Assembly (NCBI RefSeq): GCF_009859475.1
Contig: NZ_CP044549.1
Location: 5,456,001-5,520,000 of the forward strand
Direction: 5' to 3'
Source of the DNA: Hydrogenophaga sp. BPS33
GTDB lineage: Bacteria; Pseudomonadota; Gammaproteobacteria; Burkholderiales; Burkholderiaceae_C
Length of the DNA: 64,000 bases
Part shown: piece after piece, positions 46,779 through 56,978 of the stretch
How the letters are laid out: each line of letters begins with the position of its first letter
Position numbering within the stretch: the first letter of the stretch is position 1
Notes under the pieces: generated by a model
The model's input: only the letters and a program-made list of their open reading frames with translations
Database searches by the model: none
Told to the model about the DNA's origin: nothing
Program-made: the position numbers and the translations under genes

Positions 46779-47339
46779 TCAGCGACTGGATTGGCCAGGA
46801 CTGGCGGGCAAAACCGAGGCAGAGTGCCCCAGTTCAAGCTGCATCACGATCATGTTGACGAGTGTCGCAACAGACGGGCGGCCGGTTTCGATCACGAAGT
46901 GTGCGACGCTTCGGTAAAGGGGATCGCGTGCGTCAAAAAGATCGCGCAACCGCTGCAAGGGATCTGCCACCTGCAGCAACGGTCGGTTGCGGTCGTGGCG
47001 CAACCGGCGAAACAACTCTTCCGGTGTGGATTTCAGATAGAACACCGTGCCACGTTCGTGCAAATGGGTCCGATTTTCGGGCCGCAACACGGATCCACCG
47101 CCGGTGGACAGCACGGCAGCCGGACCTTGGGTAAATTCGTCGACAACGGCAGCTTCGATATCGCGAAACCGGTCCTCACCTTCGCGTTCGAAAAATTCCC
47201 GAATGGAACAGCCCAGGCGCTGCTCGATCACGTGATCGGTGTCGACAAAAGGCTGTGCGAGGCGGCGCGCAAGCTGCCGCCCCACAGTGGACTTTCCAGA
47301 GCCTGGCAAGCCTACGAGGAAACTGGACGAAACGCTCAA
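46779..47339 (-). CDS. aroK: Shikimate kinase
   Basis: Phosphorylates shikimate at O3. It is 186 residues. The P-loop is GLPGSGKST (10-18), the substrate Asp is in [13 protein letters not shown], and a GGG motif ([13 protein letters not shown]) and the lid [10 protein letters not shown] are present. The only in-frame start near the P-loop is a TTG that overlaps the pilQ stop (TTGA), so initiation probably depends on coupling to pilQ. It lies about 41 bp before aroB. Confidence 0.95.
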   Translation of the reverse strand: MSVSSSFLVGLPGSGKSTVGRQLARRLAQPFVDTDHVIEQRLGCSIREFFEREGEDRFRDIEAAVVDEFTQGPAAVLSTGGGSVLRPENRTHLHERGTVFYLKSTPEELFRRLRHDRNRPLLQVADPLQRLRDLFDARDPLYRSVAHFVIETGRPSVATLVNMIVMQLELGHSASVLPASPGQSSR

Positions 47340-49477
47340 TTGATGGCTGAGCGCCCCAACACACGTGGCGTGATGAAGATGAGCAACTCGGATTTGTTGG
47401 AAATACGGTTGCGCGATTTGAACAGATTTCCAACGGCGGGCAGATCACCCAGCAGCGGCACCTTGCTGATATCGGTGCGCTCAGTCTGCTCGAAGATACC
47501 GCCAATCACCACCGTGCCGCCATTCTCGACCAAAACCTGGGTCTGCACGTGCTTGGTGTTGATCGCAATGCCATCCGGTGTCGACTCGCCGCGGCTGTCC
47601 TTGTTGATATCCAAATCCAAAATGATGTTGCCTTCTGGCGTGATCTGCGGCGTCACTTCCAGCTTCAAATTGGCCTTGCGGAACGCAATGGCTGTTGCTC
47701 CACTCGAGGTAGCCGTTTGATACGGAAACTCCGTGCCTTGCTCTATCAAGGCCTTCACCTGGTCTGCCGTGACCACACGAGGGCTGGACACGATTCGGCC
47801 CTTGCCATCGGACTCCAACGCGGACAGTTCCAGGCTCAGGAATCTGGACGCAGAAGGGCTGAACAGAGACAGCGCGTAAGAGGCCGCCAACGCCGATCCT
47901 GGATTGGCAGGCAAGCTCACGAACGGCGCCGAGGTCAGCGTCGGGCCCGCCGCACTGGACGTGGCTGCATAGGTCGACCCAAAGTTGCCACGAACGTCGT
48001 TGCCATTGACCGAGCCAACGCCGAAACCTCGCACGCCGCCGCCGAGCCGTACGCCCAGGGACTTGTTGAAGGTGTCATCGGCCTCCACGATGCGTGCTTC
48101 GATCATCACCTGGCGAATTGCTACGTCCAGCTTGCTAATGAGATCCTGCACCTGCTCCAAACGAGAGGGTATGTCGGTCACGAACAGCTGGTTGGTTCTA
48201 GGCTCAGCAATGACACTGCCACGGTTGGAGAGAATCCGGGCATTGGCTCCACCACCGCTGTTGCCACCGCCACCTCCTGCGCCCGTTGCCATCAGTTGCG
48301 CCGCAATGTCTGCGGCCTTGGCGTAGTTCATCTGAAACGCCTGGGTTCGAAGCGTTTCCAAGCTTTCAATCGACGCTTTGGACTCGAGCTCCTGCTTTTC
48401 TCGAGCCGCAATCTCGTCTTTGGGCGCAATCCACAAGACATTCCCAGACTTGCGCATGCCCAGGCCTTTGGCTTGAAGAATGATGTCCAGCGCCTGATCC
48501 CAGGGCACATCCTTGAGCCGGAGTGTCACGGCCCCCGAGACCGAATCCGACGTCACGATATTGAAGTTGGTGAAGTCTGCGATCACCTGCAACAAGGACC
48601 GCACCTCGATATTCTGGAAGTTCAGCGAGAGCTTCTCGCCGTTGTATCCAGGCCCCTGCGTCAGCTTGGACGAGTCGATTTTCTGCTCGCGCACTTCCAA
48701 CACGAACTGGTTGTCGCTTTGATAAGCAGAATGCTCCCAGTTGCCGGTCGGTGTGACGACCATGCGCACACGATCCCCGGTTTGTGTCGTGGTCACGCTT
48801 TGAACTGGCGTACCGAAATCGCTGACGTCCAAGCGACGGCGCAACCCCTCTGGCAAAGAAGTCTTGAGAAACTCAACCACCAGGTTTTGACCTTGCTGGC
48901 GAATGTCGACCCCGACCTGGTTATTGGCCAGCTCAACCACCACGCGTCCGGTACTGCCGACGCCACGACGGAAGTCAATATCTCGCAGAGCCGCGACATC
49001 GCGGTTGCGGTTCTCCGCAAACGCTGAGGACGGAGCAGTGGGCGCTGACACCGGTTGTGCCCGCTCCAGAATCACCAGAAGCGTGCTGCCCTCGATCCTG
49101 GCCTCGTAAGCAGCTGCCTGCTTCAGGTTGATCACCACACGGGTGCGGTCACCGGCCTGAACCACATTTGCCGACCTCAGATTGCCCTCGTTGATCTCGA
49201 CCGCGTTACGGCCAATGGCATTGGCAACACCAGGAAAATCCAAAGCAATACGTGCCGGTGCTTGAACCGTAAAGCCCGTCGGCAAGGCCGACAGGGGCGT
49301 CGTCGTGTTGATGCGAACAACCTCCACGCCCCCTTGCACGCCTCCGGTCAGGGACTGAATCGCGTTCTGGGCATGCGCCCAAAGTGAGGTGAACGCCATG
49401 CATGCAAATACCGCAGCCCTGAGCCCCCTACGCTGCGCAACCGCGACCTTGACCGCCTGGTGTGGCTTGTTGTTCAT
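47336..49477 (-). CDS. pilQ: Type IV pilus secretin PilQ
   Basis: Outer-membrane channel through which type IV pili pass. It is 713 residues: a signal peptide (about 16-37), two N-terminal AMIN peptidoglycan-binding domains (to about 270), N0/N1 domains ([20 protein letters not shown] onward), and the secretin domain (about 440-705). The secretin domain has VIGGIFEQ and the closing [16 protein letters not shown] motif. A glycine-rich insert ([11 protein letters not shown], about 410) lies just before it. Its start overlaps the pilP stop by 4 bp. Confidence 0.97.
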   Translation of the reverse strand: MNNKPHQAVKVAVAQRRGLRAAVFACMAFTSLWAHAQNAIQSLTGGVQGGVEVVRINTTTPLSALPTGFTVQAPARIALDFPGVANAIGRNAVEINEGNLRSANVVQAGDRTRVVINLKQAAAYEARIEGSTLLVILERAQPVSAPTAPSSAFAENRNRDVAALRDIDFRRGVGSTGRVVVELANNQVGVDIRQQGQNLVVEFLKTSLPEGLRRRLDVSDFGTPVQSVTTTQTGDRVRMVVTPTGNWEHSAYQSDNQFVLEVREQKIDSSKLTQGPGYNGEKLSLNFQNIEVRSLLQVIADFTNFNIVTSDSVSGAVTLRLKDVPWDQALDIILQAKGLGMRKSGNVLWIAPKDEIAAREKQELESKASIESLETLRTQAFQMNYAKAADIAAQLMATGAGGGGGNSGGGANARILSNRGSVIAEPRTNQLFVTDIPSRLEQVQDLISKLDVAIRQVMIEARIVEADDTFNKSLGVRLGGGVRGFGVGSVNGNDVRGNFGSTYAATSSAAGPTLTSAPFVSLPANPGSALAASYALSLFSPSASRFLSLELSALESDGKGRIVSSPRVVTADQVKALIEQGTEFPYQTATSSGATAIAFRKANLKLEVTPQITPEGNIILDLDINKDSRGESTPDGIAINTKHVQTQVLVENGGTVVIGGIFEQTERTDISKVPLLGDLPAVGNLFKSRNRISNKSELLIFITPRVLGRSAIN

Positions 49478-50031
49478 TTAGAAGCATCCTCTTGTAACTG
49501 CAGCGCAGCTGCGCGCTCCATCCATTCCCCAGCGGAATCCTGCACGATCTCGCGCAGCACCACTTCCCGTTCGGTGATGCGGGTCACCCGCCCATAGTTC
49601 TGTCCCAGATAGTGCCCGGGCTTCACTTGGTACAGCAAATCTCCAACCTTCACCAAAGCCACCAATTGGCCTTCTCGGTTCAGGCTTCCCACCAAGGACA
49701 TGGTATCGAGCGGAAACGCCTCCAGCGGTTGCTTGCGGCGGTTGAGCTCGGGCTCGATGAGCGCCGAGTTGGCGACCGGCGTCGATTGGGACCCACGCAA
49801 TACGCTGGCCAGCTTCTCGCTACTGAAAGGAGATGCCAGACGCTCTGCCTCATATGCCTGCGGAACGAATTTGGTGGGCTCCGGAATGGGCTGCACCGAA
49901 GGACGAATGGAATTGCGTTCGCTCTGCATCCACGCCTGCAACTCGTCCTGTCCCGACGACGTGCACCCAGCCACGGCGAACAGAAGCATCAAAAAGCTCC
50001 CGATCAAGGGAACGCTTCGAATCGGTATCAC
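49474..50031 (-). CDS. pilP: Type IV pilus lipoprotein PilP
   Basis: Inner-membrane lipoprotein that connects the PilN/PilO complex to PilQ. It is 185 residues from a GTG at 50031, which overlaps the pilO stop (GTGA). The lipobox is LFAVAGC. The C-terminal beta domain shows SLVGSLNREGQLVALVKVGDLLYQV and GQNYGRVTRITEREVVLREI, typical of PilP. The longer upstream frame lies within pilO and is rejected. Confidence 0.94.
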   Translation of the reverse strand: MIPIRSVPLIGSFLMLLFAVAGCTSSGQDELQAWMQSERNSIRPSVQPIPEPTKFVPQAYEAERLASPFSSEKLASVLRGSQSTPVANSALIEPELNRRKQPLEAFPLDTMSLVGSLNREGQLVALVKVGDLLYQVKPGHYLGQNYGRVTRITEREVVLREIVQDSAGEWMERAAALQLQEDASK

Positions 50032-50702
50032 TTCTTGGTCCCCTTTGCTGCCTGTTGCTGCGCAGCAATCTCCTCCTGATCCAGGTACCGGAAGGTCTTG
50101 GCGGTGCAATCCATGGTCAAGACGCCCTCACGATCCCTGACGGGCGTCAGGCTCAGATTGTTCAGCGTCACAATGCGCGAGAGGTTGGCAATATCCGCAG
50201 CGAACAGCCCGATGTCGTGATAGGTACCGGTCACCCGCACCGCAATAGGCAGTTCCGCGTAGTACTCCTTCACACTCACCTGGCCTGGCCGAAACAGCTC
50301 AAACTGCAGACTGCGGCCCAGGCCCGCCTGGTTGATATCCGACAAAAGCGCATCCATTTCCGCCTTGCTCGGCAACTGCTTCTCGAGCTGCGTCACGTAC
50401 TGCTGCACTTGCTCGAGCTGCTTTCGAAGTGCGTCCAGATTGACCGCCTGCACGAGTTTTTTGCGGTAATCCTCGCGAAGCTGTTCTTCGCGTGCTTTTT
50501 CTGCAATCAACTCTTCGTCGGACGACTTCAACCAGGCAAACCACAATCCCGCGATGACGGCCACACACACCGCGACAAACAGCAGATTGCGTGGCAAACC
50601 CGGCCACTGAGATGGATCGTTTGGATCCAAGCCCGTGAATTGGTTTTTGAGTTGCTCTTGGATTCCCTTGAAATCCACATTGATGCTGGGCGTTTTGGCC
50701 AT
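50028..50702 (-). CDS. pilO: Type IV pilus assembly protein PilO
   Basis: Bitopic inner-membrane protein of the PilMNOP alignment complex. It is 224 residues. A transmembrane helix (about 35-53) follows a short cytoplasmic N-terminus, then a coiled coil (about 60-105) and the periplasmic ferredoxin-like domain (about 115-205) with NQAGLGRSLQFELFRPG and YHDIGLFAADIANLSRIV. It lies 16 bp after pilN and overlaps pilP by 4 bp. Confidence 0.95.
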   Translation of the reverse strand: MAKTPSINVDFKGIQEQLKNQFTGLDPNDPSQWPGLPRNLLFVAVCVAVIAGLWFAWLKSSDEELIAEKAREEQLREDYRKKLVQAVNLDALRKQLEQVQQYVTQLEKQLPSKAEMDALLSDINQAGLGRSLQFELFRPGQVSVKEYYAELPIAVRVTGTYHDIGLFAADIANLSRIVTLNNLSLTPVRDREGVLTMDCTAKTFRYLDQEEIAAQQQAAKGTKK

Positions 50703-50718
50703 GGTGCGCAGTCCTAGA

Positions 50719-51315
50719 TCAACCTTTGGCCGGCGTGGCCGCAGCAGGCACCGCGGACGGGCGCTTGAGCGACACACGAATCGTGAAATTCGAAACGCGC
50801 CGCTGGTCCCGTCCAGCTTCTGCAAATCTCGCCGCGACGATTTCCACCAGTTCGGGCTTCATCAACCAAGGACTGTTGTTACCCAGATTGCGCAACAGAT
50901 CGGACACGCGCTCCTGCGATTGCGCAACGCCAACCAGGAGAACGCTCTGGCTCTCTTGCTTCATGCTGGTCAGGTAGACGCCGTCGGGCAACTGCTCTGC
51001 CAGCTCGTCCAATAGATGCACGGGCAGGTTGCGATCTCCCTGCAAGTTTTCCACTGCGGTCTGGCGTGCGCGCAAGGACGCAATTTCTCGCTGCAAGTTG
51101 GCGATGTCCTTGATTTCCGCCTCCAGCTTGGTGATCTCACCCTGCAAGAACTGATTGCGCTCTTGCTGTGCGGCAATCTGCCCCTGGTACCAAGTGAACA
51201 CGGCGCCGCAGATCACACCACCCAGCAGCGCAGACAGACCCAATTGCGTGTAGAACTGGTCCTTGCGGCGCTTTCTGGCCGCCTCTCGATGCGGCAACAG
51301 GTTGATCAAAATCAT
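50719..51315 (-). CDS. pilN: Type IV pilus assembly protein PilN
   Basis: Bitopic partner of PilO; its cytoplasmic N-terminus binds PilM. It is 198 residues. The PilM-binding motif INLLPHREAARKRRK is at 3-17, followed by a transmembrane helix (about 22-42), a coiled coil (about 48-80) and a periplasmic domain. The last 20 residues are Pro/Ala-rich. Its start overlaps the pilM stop by 4 bp. Confidence 0.96.
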   Translation of the reverse strand: MILINLLPHREAARKRRKDQFYTQLGLSALLGGVICGAVFTWYQGQIAAQQERNQFLQGEITKLEAEIKDIANLQREIASLRARQTAVENLQGDRNLPVHLLDELAEQLPDGVYLTSMKQESQSVLLVGVAQSQERVSDLLRNLGNNSPWLMKPELVEIVAARFAEAGRDQRRVSNFTIRVSLKRPSAVPAAATPAKG

Positions 51316-52391
51316 TGGTAGAACCTCCGCAGGGCCAAGCCGGTGGAGGTCAAATAGGAGGGCGCCTCGCGGGAGAGCTTGCGGGCCTGCACCGAAGCGG
51401 CCATCTCCATGGCGTCAAAGGGATTGATCACCATGCACGCGAAGGATGTCTGGTGGGTCACAGCCTCCGTGAGGCCCGGCAATGCGGCGCTTCCTCCCGC
51501 CAGCAGAATATGGTCGAGCTTGTTATAGGGGGTGCTTGTGAAAAAGAACTGAAGCGCGCGCCCGATCTCCTGCGCCATGCTTTCGATGAAGGGATCCAGG
51601 ACTGCCGAGCGGTAGTCATCGGGCAGGTCTCCGGAGCGCTTCTTTGCCTCCGCCTCGTCCGAAGAGAACCCATACTGGCGCACGATAAGCTGCGTGAGTT
51701 GAGCACCACCAAAGGCCTGATCTCGCTCGTACAGCACGTCGTCATTGCGCATGACCTGCATGCTCGTGGTGAGAGCGCCTACTTCAAAAAGTGCAACCAG
51801 CGAGTCCACGCCTTGGTTGGGCAAGGTTTCGATCACACGGCCAGCAGCCATCCGCGACGCATAGGACTCGACGTCCATGACCACCGGTTTGAGCCCTGCC
51901 GCTTCGGCCAAGCCCTGTCGGTCCGACACTTTCTCCTTGCGTGACGCCGCAATCAATACCTCAACGTCGCCCACCGAGTTCGCGCTCGGGCCGATCACGC
52001 AGAAGTCCAGGCTCACCTCATCCAGGGAAAAGGGAATGTACTGGTTGGCTTCAGATTCCACTTGCGCTTCCAACTCCTTGTCGGAGAGTCCGCCGGGCAG
52101 AATGATTTTTTTTGTAATCACGGCCGAAGCCGGCAATGCAAGTGCAACGTTCTTTGTTTTGCTGCCACTCTTGCGCACTGCGCGGCGTACAGCTTCGGCC
52201 ACTTCATCGAATTTTTCGATGTTGCCATCCGTGATCCATCCCCGCTCCAGCGGCTCCATGGCGCAACGCTCCAGCACCAAATCACCCGATCGGTTGCGAC
52301 CGAGCTCTACCAACTTCACGCTGGAGGAACTGATATCGATGCCCAACATGGGCGCCGGCTCCCGGCTGAATAACGACCCCAGTGAGATCAA
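51312..52391 (-). CDS. pilM: Type IV pilus actin-like ATPase PilM
   Basis: Cytoplasmic actin-fold protein that binds the N-terminus of PilN. It is 359 residues from a TTG at 52391, where the family start (ISLGSLF) begins with GGGGG about 8 bp upstream. Another TTG at 52403 is possible. Actin-fold motifs are LGIDISSSSVKLVEL near 19-33, a second phosphate loop in SLVALFEVGALTTSMQV, and ILLAGGSAALPGL. It is the first gene of pilMNOPQ. Confidence 0.95.
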   Translation of the reverse strand: MISLGSLFSREPAPMLGIDISSSSVKLVELGRNRSGDLVLERCAMEPLERGWITDGNIEKFDEVAEAVRRAVRKSGSKTKNVALALPASAVITKKIILPGGLSDKELEAQVESEANQYIPFSLDEVSLDFCVIGPSANSVGDVEVLIAASRKEKVSDRQGLAEAAGLKPVVMDVESYASRMAAGRVIETLPNQGVDSLVALFEVGALTTSMQVMRNDDVLYERDQAFGGAQLTQLIVRQYGFSSDEAEAKKRSGDLPDDYRSAVLDPFIESMAQEIGRALQFFFTSTPYNKLDHILLAGGSAALPGLTEAVTHQTSFACMVINPFDAMEMAASVQARKLSREAPSYLTSTGLALRRFYQ

Positions 52392-52410
52392 GGTGGCCCC
52401 CAAAAAAAGT

Positions 52411-52426
52411 AACGACAGGTGTCGTT
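52411..52426. promoter_or_regulatory. Dyad in the pilM leader followed by a T-run
   Basis: Perfect inverted repeat AACGACA-GG-TGTCGTT. Read on the minus strand it is followed at once by AC and seven T residues, then the GGGGG ribosome site of pilM. It could be an operator or a terminator-like attenuator. The rest of 52392-52654 is comparatively AT-rich intergenic DNA with the PBP1A -10 at its other end. Confidence 0.45.
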
Positions 52427-52622
52427 AAACTTAAGAATTCACTTGAATGCTAGCAGCAAGCCCATTGTCCAGCAAAGATTTTTTGCCTTTGAGACAAAGT
52501 GAAACGTTGTCAAAAGCATACGCATCCAAGCCGCGCCAGAGACGTTGTATCGGCCCGTTGGCCGAGAACTGGACAACAACTCACAATACGCTGAGCAGGC
52601 TCTCTGACGAGCCGCGAATTTT

Positions 52623-52628
52623 TATAAT
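52623..52628 (+). promoter_or_regulatory. Candidate -10 element of the PBP1A gene
   Basis: A perfect TATAAT hexamer 26 bp before the ATG at 52655. No good -35 hexamer is found at 16-18 bp spacing, so the promoter would be weak or activator-dependent. The short distance implies a brief leader. Confidence 0.38.
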
Positions 52629-52654
52629 CAAGAGCTTCCGCTCTGATCCGCTGC

Positions 52655-55078
52655 ATGCCCAAAACCGACACTTCTTCTACCCACTCCTCTGACGTACCAG
52701 TATCGGCCGGGCATACCGCACTGGTCTGGCTAGGTCGCTTGGTGGTGGGTCTTGCCGGACTGGCGGCGGCAGGTGTTGCGTGCGTGTTGATGGCCGTTGG
52801 CATCGCATTGGCGGTGGCGTATCCCAATCTGCCGGAAGTGGCCGGTTTGGCAGACTACCGCCCCAAGCTGCCTTTGCGGGTGATCTCGGCCGACGGGCAA
52901 TTGATTGGCGAGTTTGGCGAGGAGCGTCGCAATCTGCTCACCATCCACGAGATTCCCGCCGTGATGAAGAACGCGGTGTTGGCCATTGAAGACGCGCGCT
53001 TCTTCGAACACAACGGTGTCGACTACCGCGGGATGATTCGCGCCGCACTGGCCAACCTGCGACAGGCCAAGAGCCAGGGAGCATCGACCATCACGATGCA
53101 GGTGGCGCGCAACGTCTATCTGTCGGCGGAGAAGAGCTACACACGCAAAATCTATGAAGTGCTGCTGACCTTCAAGCTGGAGCACATGCTGACCAAGGAG
53201 CAAATCCTTGAGATCTACATGAACCAGATCTTCCTCGGGCAGCGCGCCTACGGATTTGCAGCAGCTTCACAGATCTATTTCGGCAAATCGCTCAAGGATG
53301 TGACGATCGCCGAAGCCGCGATGCTCGCCGGCCTGCCGCAGGCGCCGTCGGCCTACAACCCCATCAAGAATCCCCGCCGGGCCCGCAGCCGTCAGTTGCA
53401 CATCATCGACCGCATGCTTGAGAACGGGTTCATCACCGCCGAGGAAGCCGAGTCCGCCAAATCGGAGCAACTCACGCTGCGTTCACTGGGGGGGCCCAAC
53501 CGCCTTCACGCAGAGTATGTGGCCGAGATGGTGCGGCAATCCATCGTTGCCCAGTATGGAGAAGAGGCCTACACAAGAGGTCTGGTGGTGACCACCACGC
53601 TGAAGGCAGATGAACAGCGCGCAGCCTATCGCGCCATGCGGCAAGGGGTGCTGGACTTCGAGCGGCGCCAGTTCTACCGCGGCCCGGAGTTGTTCATCGA
53701 CTTGCCGAAAGATCAGCCCGCGCTGGACGAGGCTATCGACGATGCCTTGAACGAGCGCCCAGACAACGACGACTTGCTGTCGGCCGTGGTACTGGAAGCA
53801 AACGCCAAACGGGTGGTTGCCGTGCGCCAGGATGGTGAGCCGTTCGAGATCACGGGCGAGGGTCTCAGACCCGTGCAGTCCGGGCTCTCGGACAAAGCGG
53901 GCCCCAACATCAAGATTCGGCCGGGCGCGGTCATCCGGGTGGTGGAGACCGCGCCCAAAACCTGGCGCATCACGCAACTGCCCGAAGTGGAGTCTGCGTT
54001 CGTGGCGCTGGAGCCGAATTCGGGCAAAGTGATTGCCTTGGTGGGCGGGTTTGATTTCCAGAAGAGCAAGTTCAACCACGTCACCCAAGCCTGGCGCCAG
54101 CCTGGATCGAGCTTCAAGCCTTTTATCTATTCGGCCGCGTTGGAAAAAGGCCTGACGCCGATGACCGTGGTCAACGACGCGCCGCTGTTCTATTCGGCGG
54201 GCGAAACCGGCGGCAAGCCATGGGAGCCCAAAAACTACGACGGGCAGTTCGAAGGTCCGATGTCGGTCCGCCGCGCGTTGGCGAAGTCCAAGAACATGGT
54301 ATCTATCCGAGTGCTGCAGATGGTCGGCACGCGAAGTGCGCAGGAGTGGGTCGCGCGGTTCGGATTCGACGCCGACAAGCACCCCCCTTACCTGACCATG
54401 GCGCTGGGCGCTGGCGCGGTAACCCCGTTGCAGATGGCTTCCGGCTATGCCGTGTTCGCCAACGGCGGCTATCGGGTCCCTCCCATGTTGATTTCGCGCG
54501 TGAGCGACCACAAGGGTAAGGTGCTCTACGAAGCGCCCGAACCCGCCTTGAGCGACGACCAACGCGCCATCGAACCGCGCAACGCGTTTGTCATGAACAG
54601 CTTGCTGCAGGAGATCACGCGCACCGGAACCGCCGCACGCGCCCAGGCCACCCTGAAGCGCCCCGATCTCTACGGGAAGACGGGCACCACGAACGATTCG
54701 GTGGATGCGTGGTTTGTGGGCTATCAGCCCTCCATTGTGGCGGCCGCTTGGGTCGGTTACGACTCGCCGCGCAATCTCGGCAGTCGCGAGACCGGTGGCG
54801 GCTTGAGCCTGCCGATCTGGATCTCGTTCATGTCCGAGGCGCTCAAAGGTGTGCCCGTCGCCACCTACACGCCACCGGCTGGTGTGATCAACGTGGGCAA
54901 CGAGTGGTACTACGAAGAATACGGTCCAGGCCGTGGCGTGCACAGCCTGGGCATGCAGGACCCTATGCCAGGCGCGGTAGCGCCCGGTGCTGAACTCGAT
55001 GCCAACGGCATACCGGTCCCCAGGCCGGCTGCGGCGCCCGAGGAGCGTCGCAGCATCCTGGATCTGTTCAGGAACTGA
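52655..55078 (+). CDS. mrcA: Penicillin-binding protein 1A
   Basis: Bifunctional inner-membrane enzyme that polymerises glycan strands and cross-links peptides. It is 807 residues. A transmembrane anchor (about 21-56) precedes the GT51 transglycosylase domain, with catalytic E112 in [16 protein letters not shown]. An OB-like insert follows. The transpeptidase domain has S485-x-x-K488 (GSSFKPF), an SxN motif (KSKNMVS) and K675-T-G (YGKTGTTND). It is divergent from pilM, the common order. Its last 11 bp overlap the convergent cyaY gene. Confidence 0.97.
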   Translation: MPKTDTSSTHSSDVPVSAGHTALVWLGRLVVGLAGLAAAGVACVLMAVGIALAVAYPNLPEVAGLADYRPKLPLRVISADGQLIGEFGEERRNLLTIHEIPAVMKNAVLAIEDARFFEHNGVDYRGMIRAALANLRQAKSQGASTITMQVARNVYLSAEKSYTRKIYEVLLTFKLEHMLTKEQILEIYMNQIFLGQRAYGFAAASQIYFGKSLKDVTIAEAAMLAGLPQAPSAYNPIKNPRRARSRQLHIIDRMLENGFITAEEAESAKSEQLTLRSLGGPNRLHAEYVAEMVRQSIVAQYGEEAYTRGLVVTTTLKADEQRAAYRAMRQGVLDFERRQFYRGPELFIDLPKDQPALDEAIDDALNERPDNDDLLSAVVLEANAKRVVAVRQDGEPFEITGEGLRPVQSGLSDKAGPNIKIRPGAVIRVVETAPKTWRITQLPEVESAFVALEPNSGKVIALVGGFDFQKSKFNHVTQAWRQPGSSFKPFIYSAALEKGLTPMTVVNDAPLFYSAGETGGKPWEPKNYDGQFEGPMSVRRALAKSKNMVSIRVLQMVGTRSAQEWVARFGFDADKHPPYLTMALGAGAVTPLQMASGYAVFANGGYRVPPMLISRVSDHKGKVLYEAPEPALSDDQRAIEPRNAFVMNSLLQEITRTGTAARAQATLKRPDLYGKTGTTNDSVDAWFVGYQPSIVAAAWVGYDSPRNLGSRETGGGLSLPIWISFMSEALKGVPVATYTPPAGVINVGNEWYYEEYGPGRGVHSLGMQDPMPGAVAPGAELDANGIPVPRPAAAPEERRSILDLFRN

Positions 55079-55397
55079 AAGCCAAGCTCAGGCCGGCTTG
55101 TTCGGATGCACAACGTGAGAGGTGGGCGAAGAATTCACCCTGCCCCTTGGTGTCCATCCACACCTTGCCGTCGTGTTTGTAGTGGAAGCCTCCGGCGCGC
55201 GCGGCCATCCACACTTCGTGCAACGGCTTCTGCAGGTTGATGATGATCTGGCTTTTGTTGGCAAAGGTCAGGGTGACCATGCCCCCCACGCGTTGGTTGT
55301 CGATGTCGGCGTCGGTGTGGTCGTTGATGCGATCACACGACAATTCGATCGCCTTCAGCAAGGCTTCCGCGTGGTCTTGGTACTCAGAGTCCGTCAT
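55068..55397 (-). CDS. cyaY: Bacterial frataxin CyaY
   Basis: Iron-binding regulator of Fe-S cluster assembly that interacts with IscS. It is 109 residues. It has the acidic first helix ([20 protein letters not shown]), then [31 protein letters not shown], and the [12 protein letters not shown] region, all typical. Its start lies only 12 bp from the divergent lipoprotein gene, and its stop lies inside the end of the PBP1A gene on the opposite strand. Confidence 0.95.
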   Translation of the reverse strand: MTDSEYQDHAEALLKAIELSCDRINDHTDADIDNQRVGGMVTLTFANKSQIIINLQKPLHEVWMAARAGGFHYKHDGKVWMDTKGQGEFFAHLSRCASEQAGLSLAFSS

Positions 55398-55409
55398 TAC
55401 AATGCGCCG

Positions 55410-55619
55410 ATGTTGGGTTCAAAACGCATTCTAGGTGGGGCCGTCAGCCCCTCGCGCCACATGGCCATCGCCGTGGCGTCGGTGGGCGCGCTGCTCCTGA
55501 GCGCCTGCGGCCAAAGAGGTCCCCTGTATCTGCCTCAAACGCCCTCCCCTCAGCCGTCAGCGGAAAGGCCCGCCGACCAGACCCCGCGCACCGCGCCCAA
55601 CCTGCCCACACAGCGCTGA
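55410..55619 (+). CDS. lptM: Small LptM-like lipoprotein
   Basis: A 69-residue lipoprotein. The signal peptide ends in LLLSAC, and the mature N-terminus [10 protein letters not shown] matches the LptM (YifL) pattern CGxxGPLYxP. In E. coli, LptM helps oxidative maturation of the LptD translocon. The rest is a Pro-rich disordered tail. The ATG at 55410 provides a positively charged N-region; an ATG at 55461 would leave almost none. As in many proteobacteria it sits between cyaY and lysA. Confidence 0.85.
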   Translation: MLGSKRILGGAVSPSRHMAIAVASVGALLLSACGQRGPLYLPQTPSPQPSAERPADQTPRTAPNLPTQR

Positions 55620-55635
55620 CTTTCCCCCGTTTCGA

Positions 55636-56937
55636 ATGACCACAACTTCTGACCTGCCGGCGGCCGACCTCTTGCCGTTTTTTGCGTATCGGGACCAGCA
55701 ACTGGTCATGGAGGGCGTGCCGCTCGAACGATTGGCACACGAGCATGGCACGCCTTTGTTCGTGTACAGCAAGGCTGCCATGCTGAGCGCACTGGCGGCC
55801 TATCAGCGTGGCCTGAAGGGGCGCCCTCACCTGATTTGTTACGCCATGAAGGCCAACTCCTCGCTGGCGATTCTGCAGACCTTGGTGCGCGCGGGCTGCG
55901 GTCTGGACATTGTGTCCGGTGGCGAGCTCGAACGGGCCTTGGCCGCGGGTGTCGAACCCTCGAAAGTGATTTTTTCCGGCGTGGGCAAGACCCGCGCCGA
56001 GATGCGGCAAGCGCTGACCGCAGGTATTGGTTGCTTCAATGTCGAGAGCCGCGCCGAGCTCGACGTCCTCAACGAGGTCGCCCACGACATGGGACGGCGT
56101 GCGCCGGTGAGCGTGCGCGTGAATCCCAACGTGGATGCTCAGACCCATCCCTATATCTCCACGGGCCTCAAAGGCAACAAGTTCGGCATCGCGCATGAAG
56201 ACGTCATCGACACCTATGTGCACGCAGCGGCGTGCGATGGACTGCGCGTCGTGGGCATCGACTGCCACATCGGGTCGCAGATCACGCAGACCGGCCCGTA
56301 TCTGGATGCGATGGACCGCGTGCTCGATCTGGTCGAGGCCATCGAAGCCCGCGGCGTGGCGATCGAACACATCGACTTCGGCGGTGGCCTGGGCATCGAC
56401 TACCAGGGCGACACCCCGCCCGAAGCCGACGCGCTTTGGAGCCAACTGCTGCAGCGCATGGAGGCAAGAGGCTATGGCGATCGCAAGATTTACATCGAGC
56501 CAGGCCGTTCCCTGGTAGGCAACGCGGGCGTATGCCTGACCGAAGTGCTGTATCTCAAGCCCGGCGAGCACAAGAATTTTCTGATCGTGGACGCGGCAAT
56601 GAACGATCTGCCCCGCCCCGCGATGTACCAGGCATTCCACCGCATCGTGCCAGTGGCACAGCCGCAGACGGAGGAACAAGCCACCACCTGGGACGTGGTC
56701 GGCCCCGTGTGCGAGAGCGGGGACTGGCTCGGGCGTGACCGCGCGCTCTCTGTACGGGCGGGCGACTTGCTGGCCGTGATGTCGGCAGGCGCCTATTGCA
56801 TGAGCATGGCCAGCAACTACAACACCCGTGGCCGCGCGGCCGAGGTGCTGGTGGACGGCACGCGGTCCACCTTGATCCGCGAACGCGAGACGCCAGCAGA
56901 CCAGTTCCGCACCGAGCGCATGCTGCCCGCAGCCTGA
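55636..56937 (+). CDS. lysA: Diaminopimelate decarboxylase
   Basis: PLP enzyme (alanine-racemase fold) that makes L-lysine from meso-diaminopimelate. It is 433 residues. The PLP lysine is K72 in CYAMKANSSLAIL. Also seen are HIGSQITQ, DFGGGLGIDY, EPGRSLVGNAG and the C-terminal cysteine motif GPVCESGDWLGRDR. It follows the LptM-like gene by 16 bp and is probably co-transcribed with it. Confidence 0.97.
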   Translation: MTTTSDLPAADLLPFFAYRDQQLVMEGVPLERLAHEHGTPLFVYSKAAMLSALAAYQRGLKGRPHLICYAMKANSSLAILQTLVRAGCGLDIVSGGELERALAAGVEPSKVIFSGVGKTRAEMRQALTAGIGCFNVESRAELDVLNEVAHDMGRRAPVSVRVNPNVDAQTHPYISTGLKGNKFGIAHEDVIDTYVHAAACDGLRVVGIDCHIGSQITQTGPYLDAMDRVLDLVEAIEARGVAIEHIDFGGGLGIDYQGDTPPEADALWSQLLQRMEARGYGDRKIYIEPGRSLVGNAGVCLTEVLYLKPGEHKNFLIVDAAMNDLPRPAMYQAFHRIVPVAQPQTEEQATTWDVVGPVCESGDWLGRDRALSVRAGDLLAVMSAGAYCMSMASNYNTRGRAAEVLVDGTRSTLIRERETPADQFRTERMLPAA

Positions 56938-56978
56938 GCGTGCTGCAGACGCGGCCGCCGCGTTGCGCGGGCGGGCCG

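Noticed and set aside
52440..52520. Sigma-54 promoter for pilM (GG/GC pattern near CTGGACAATGGGCTTGCTG on the minus strand)
   Set aside because: The spacing between the GG and GC elements is 11 rather than 10 bases, so it does not fit the sigma-54 requirement.
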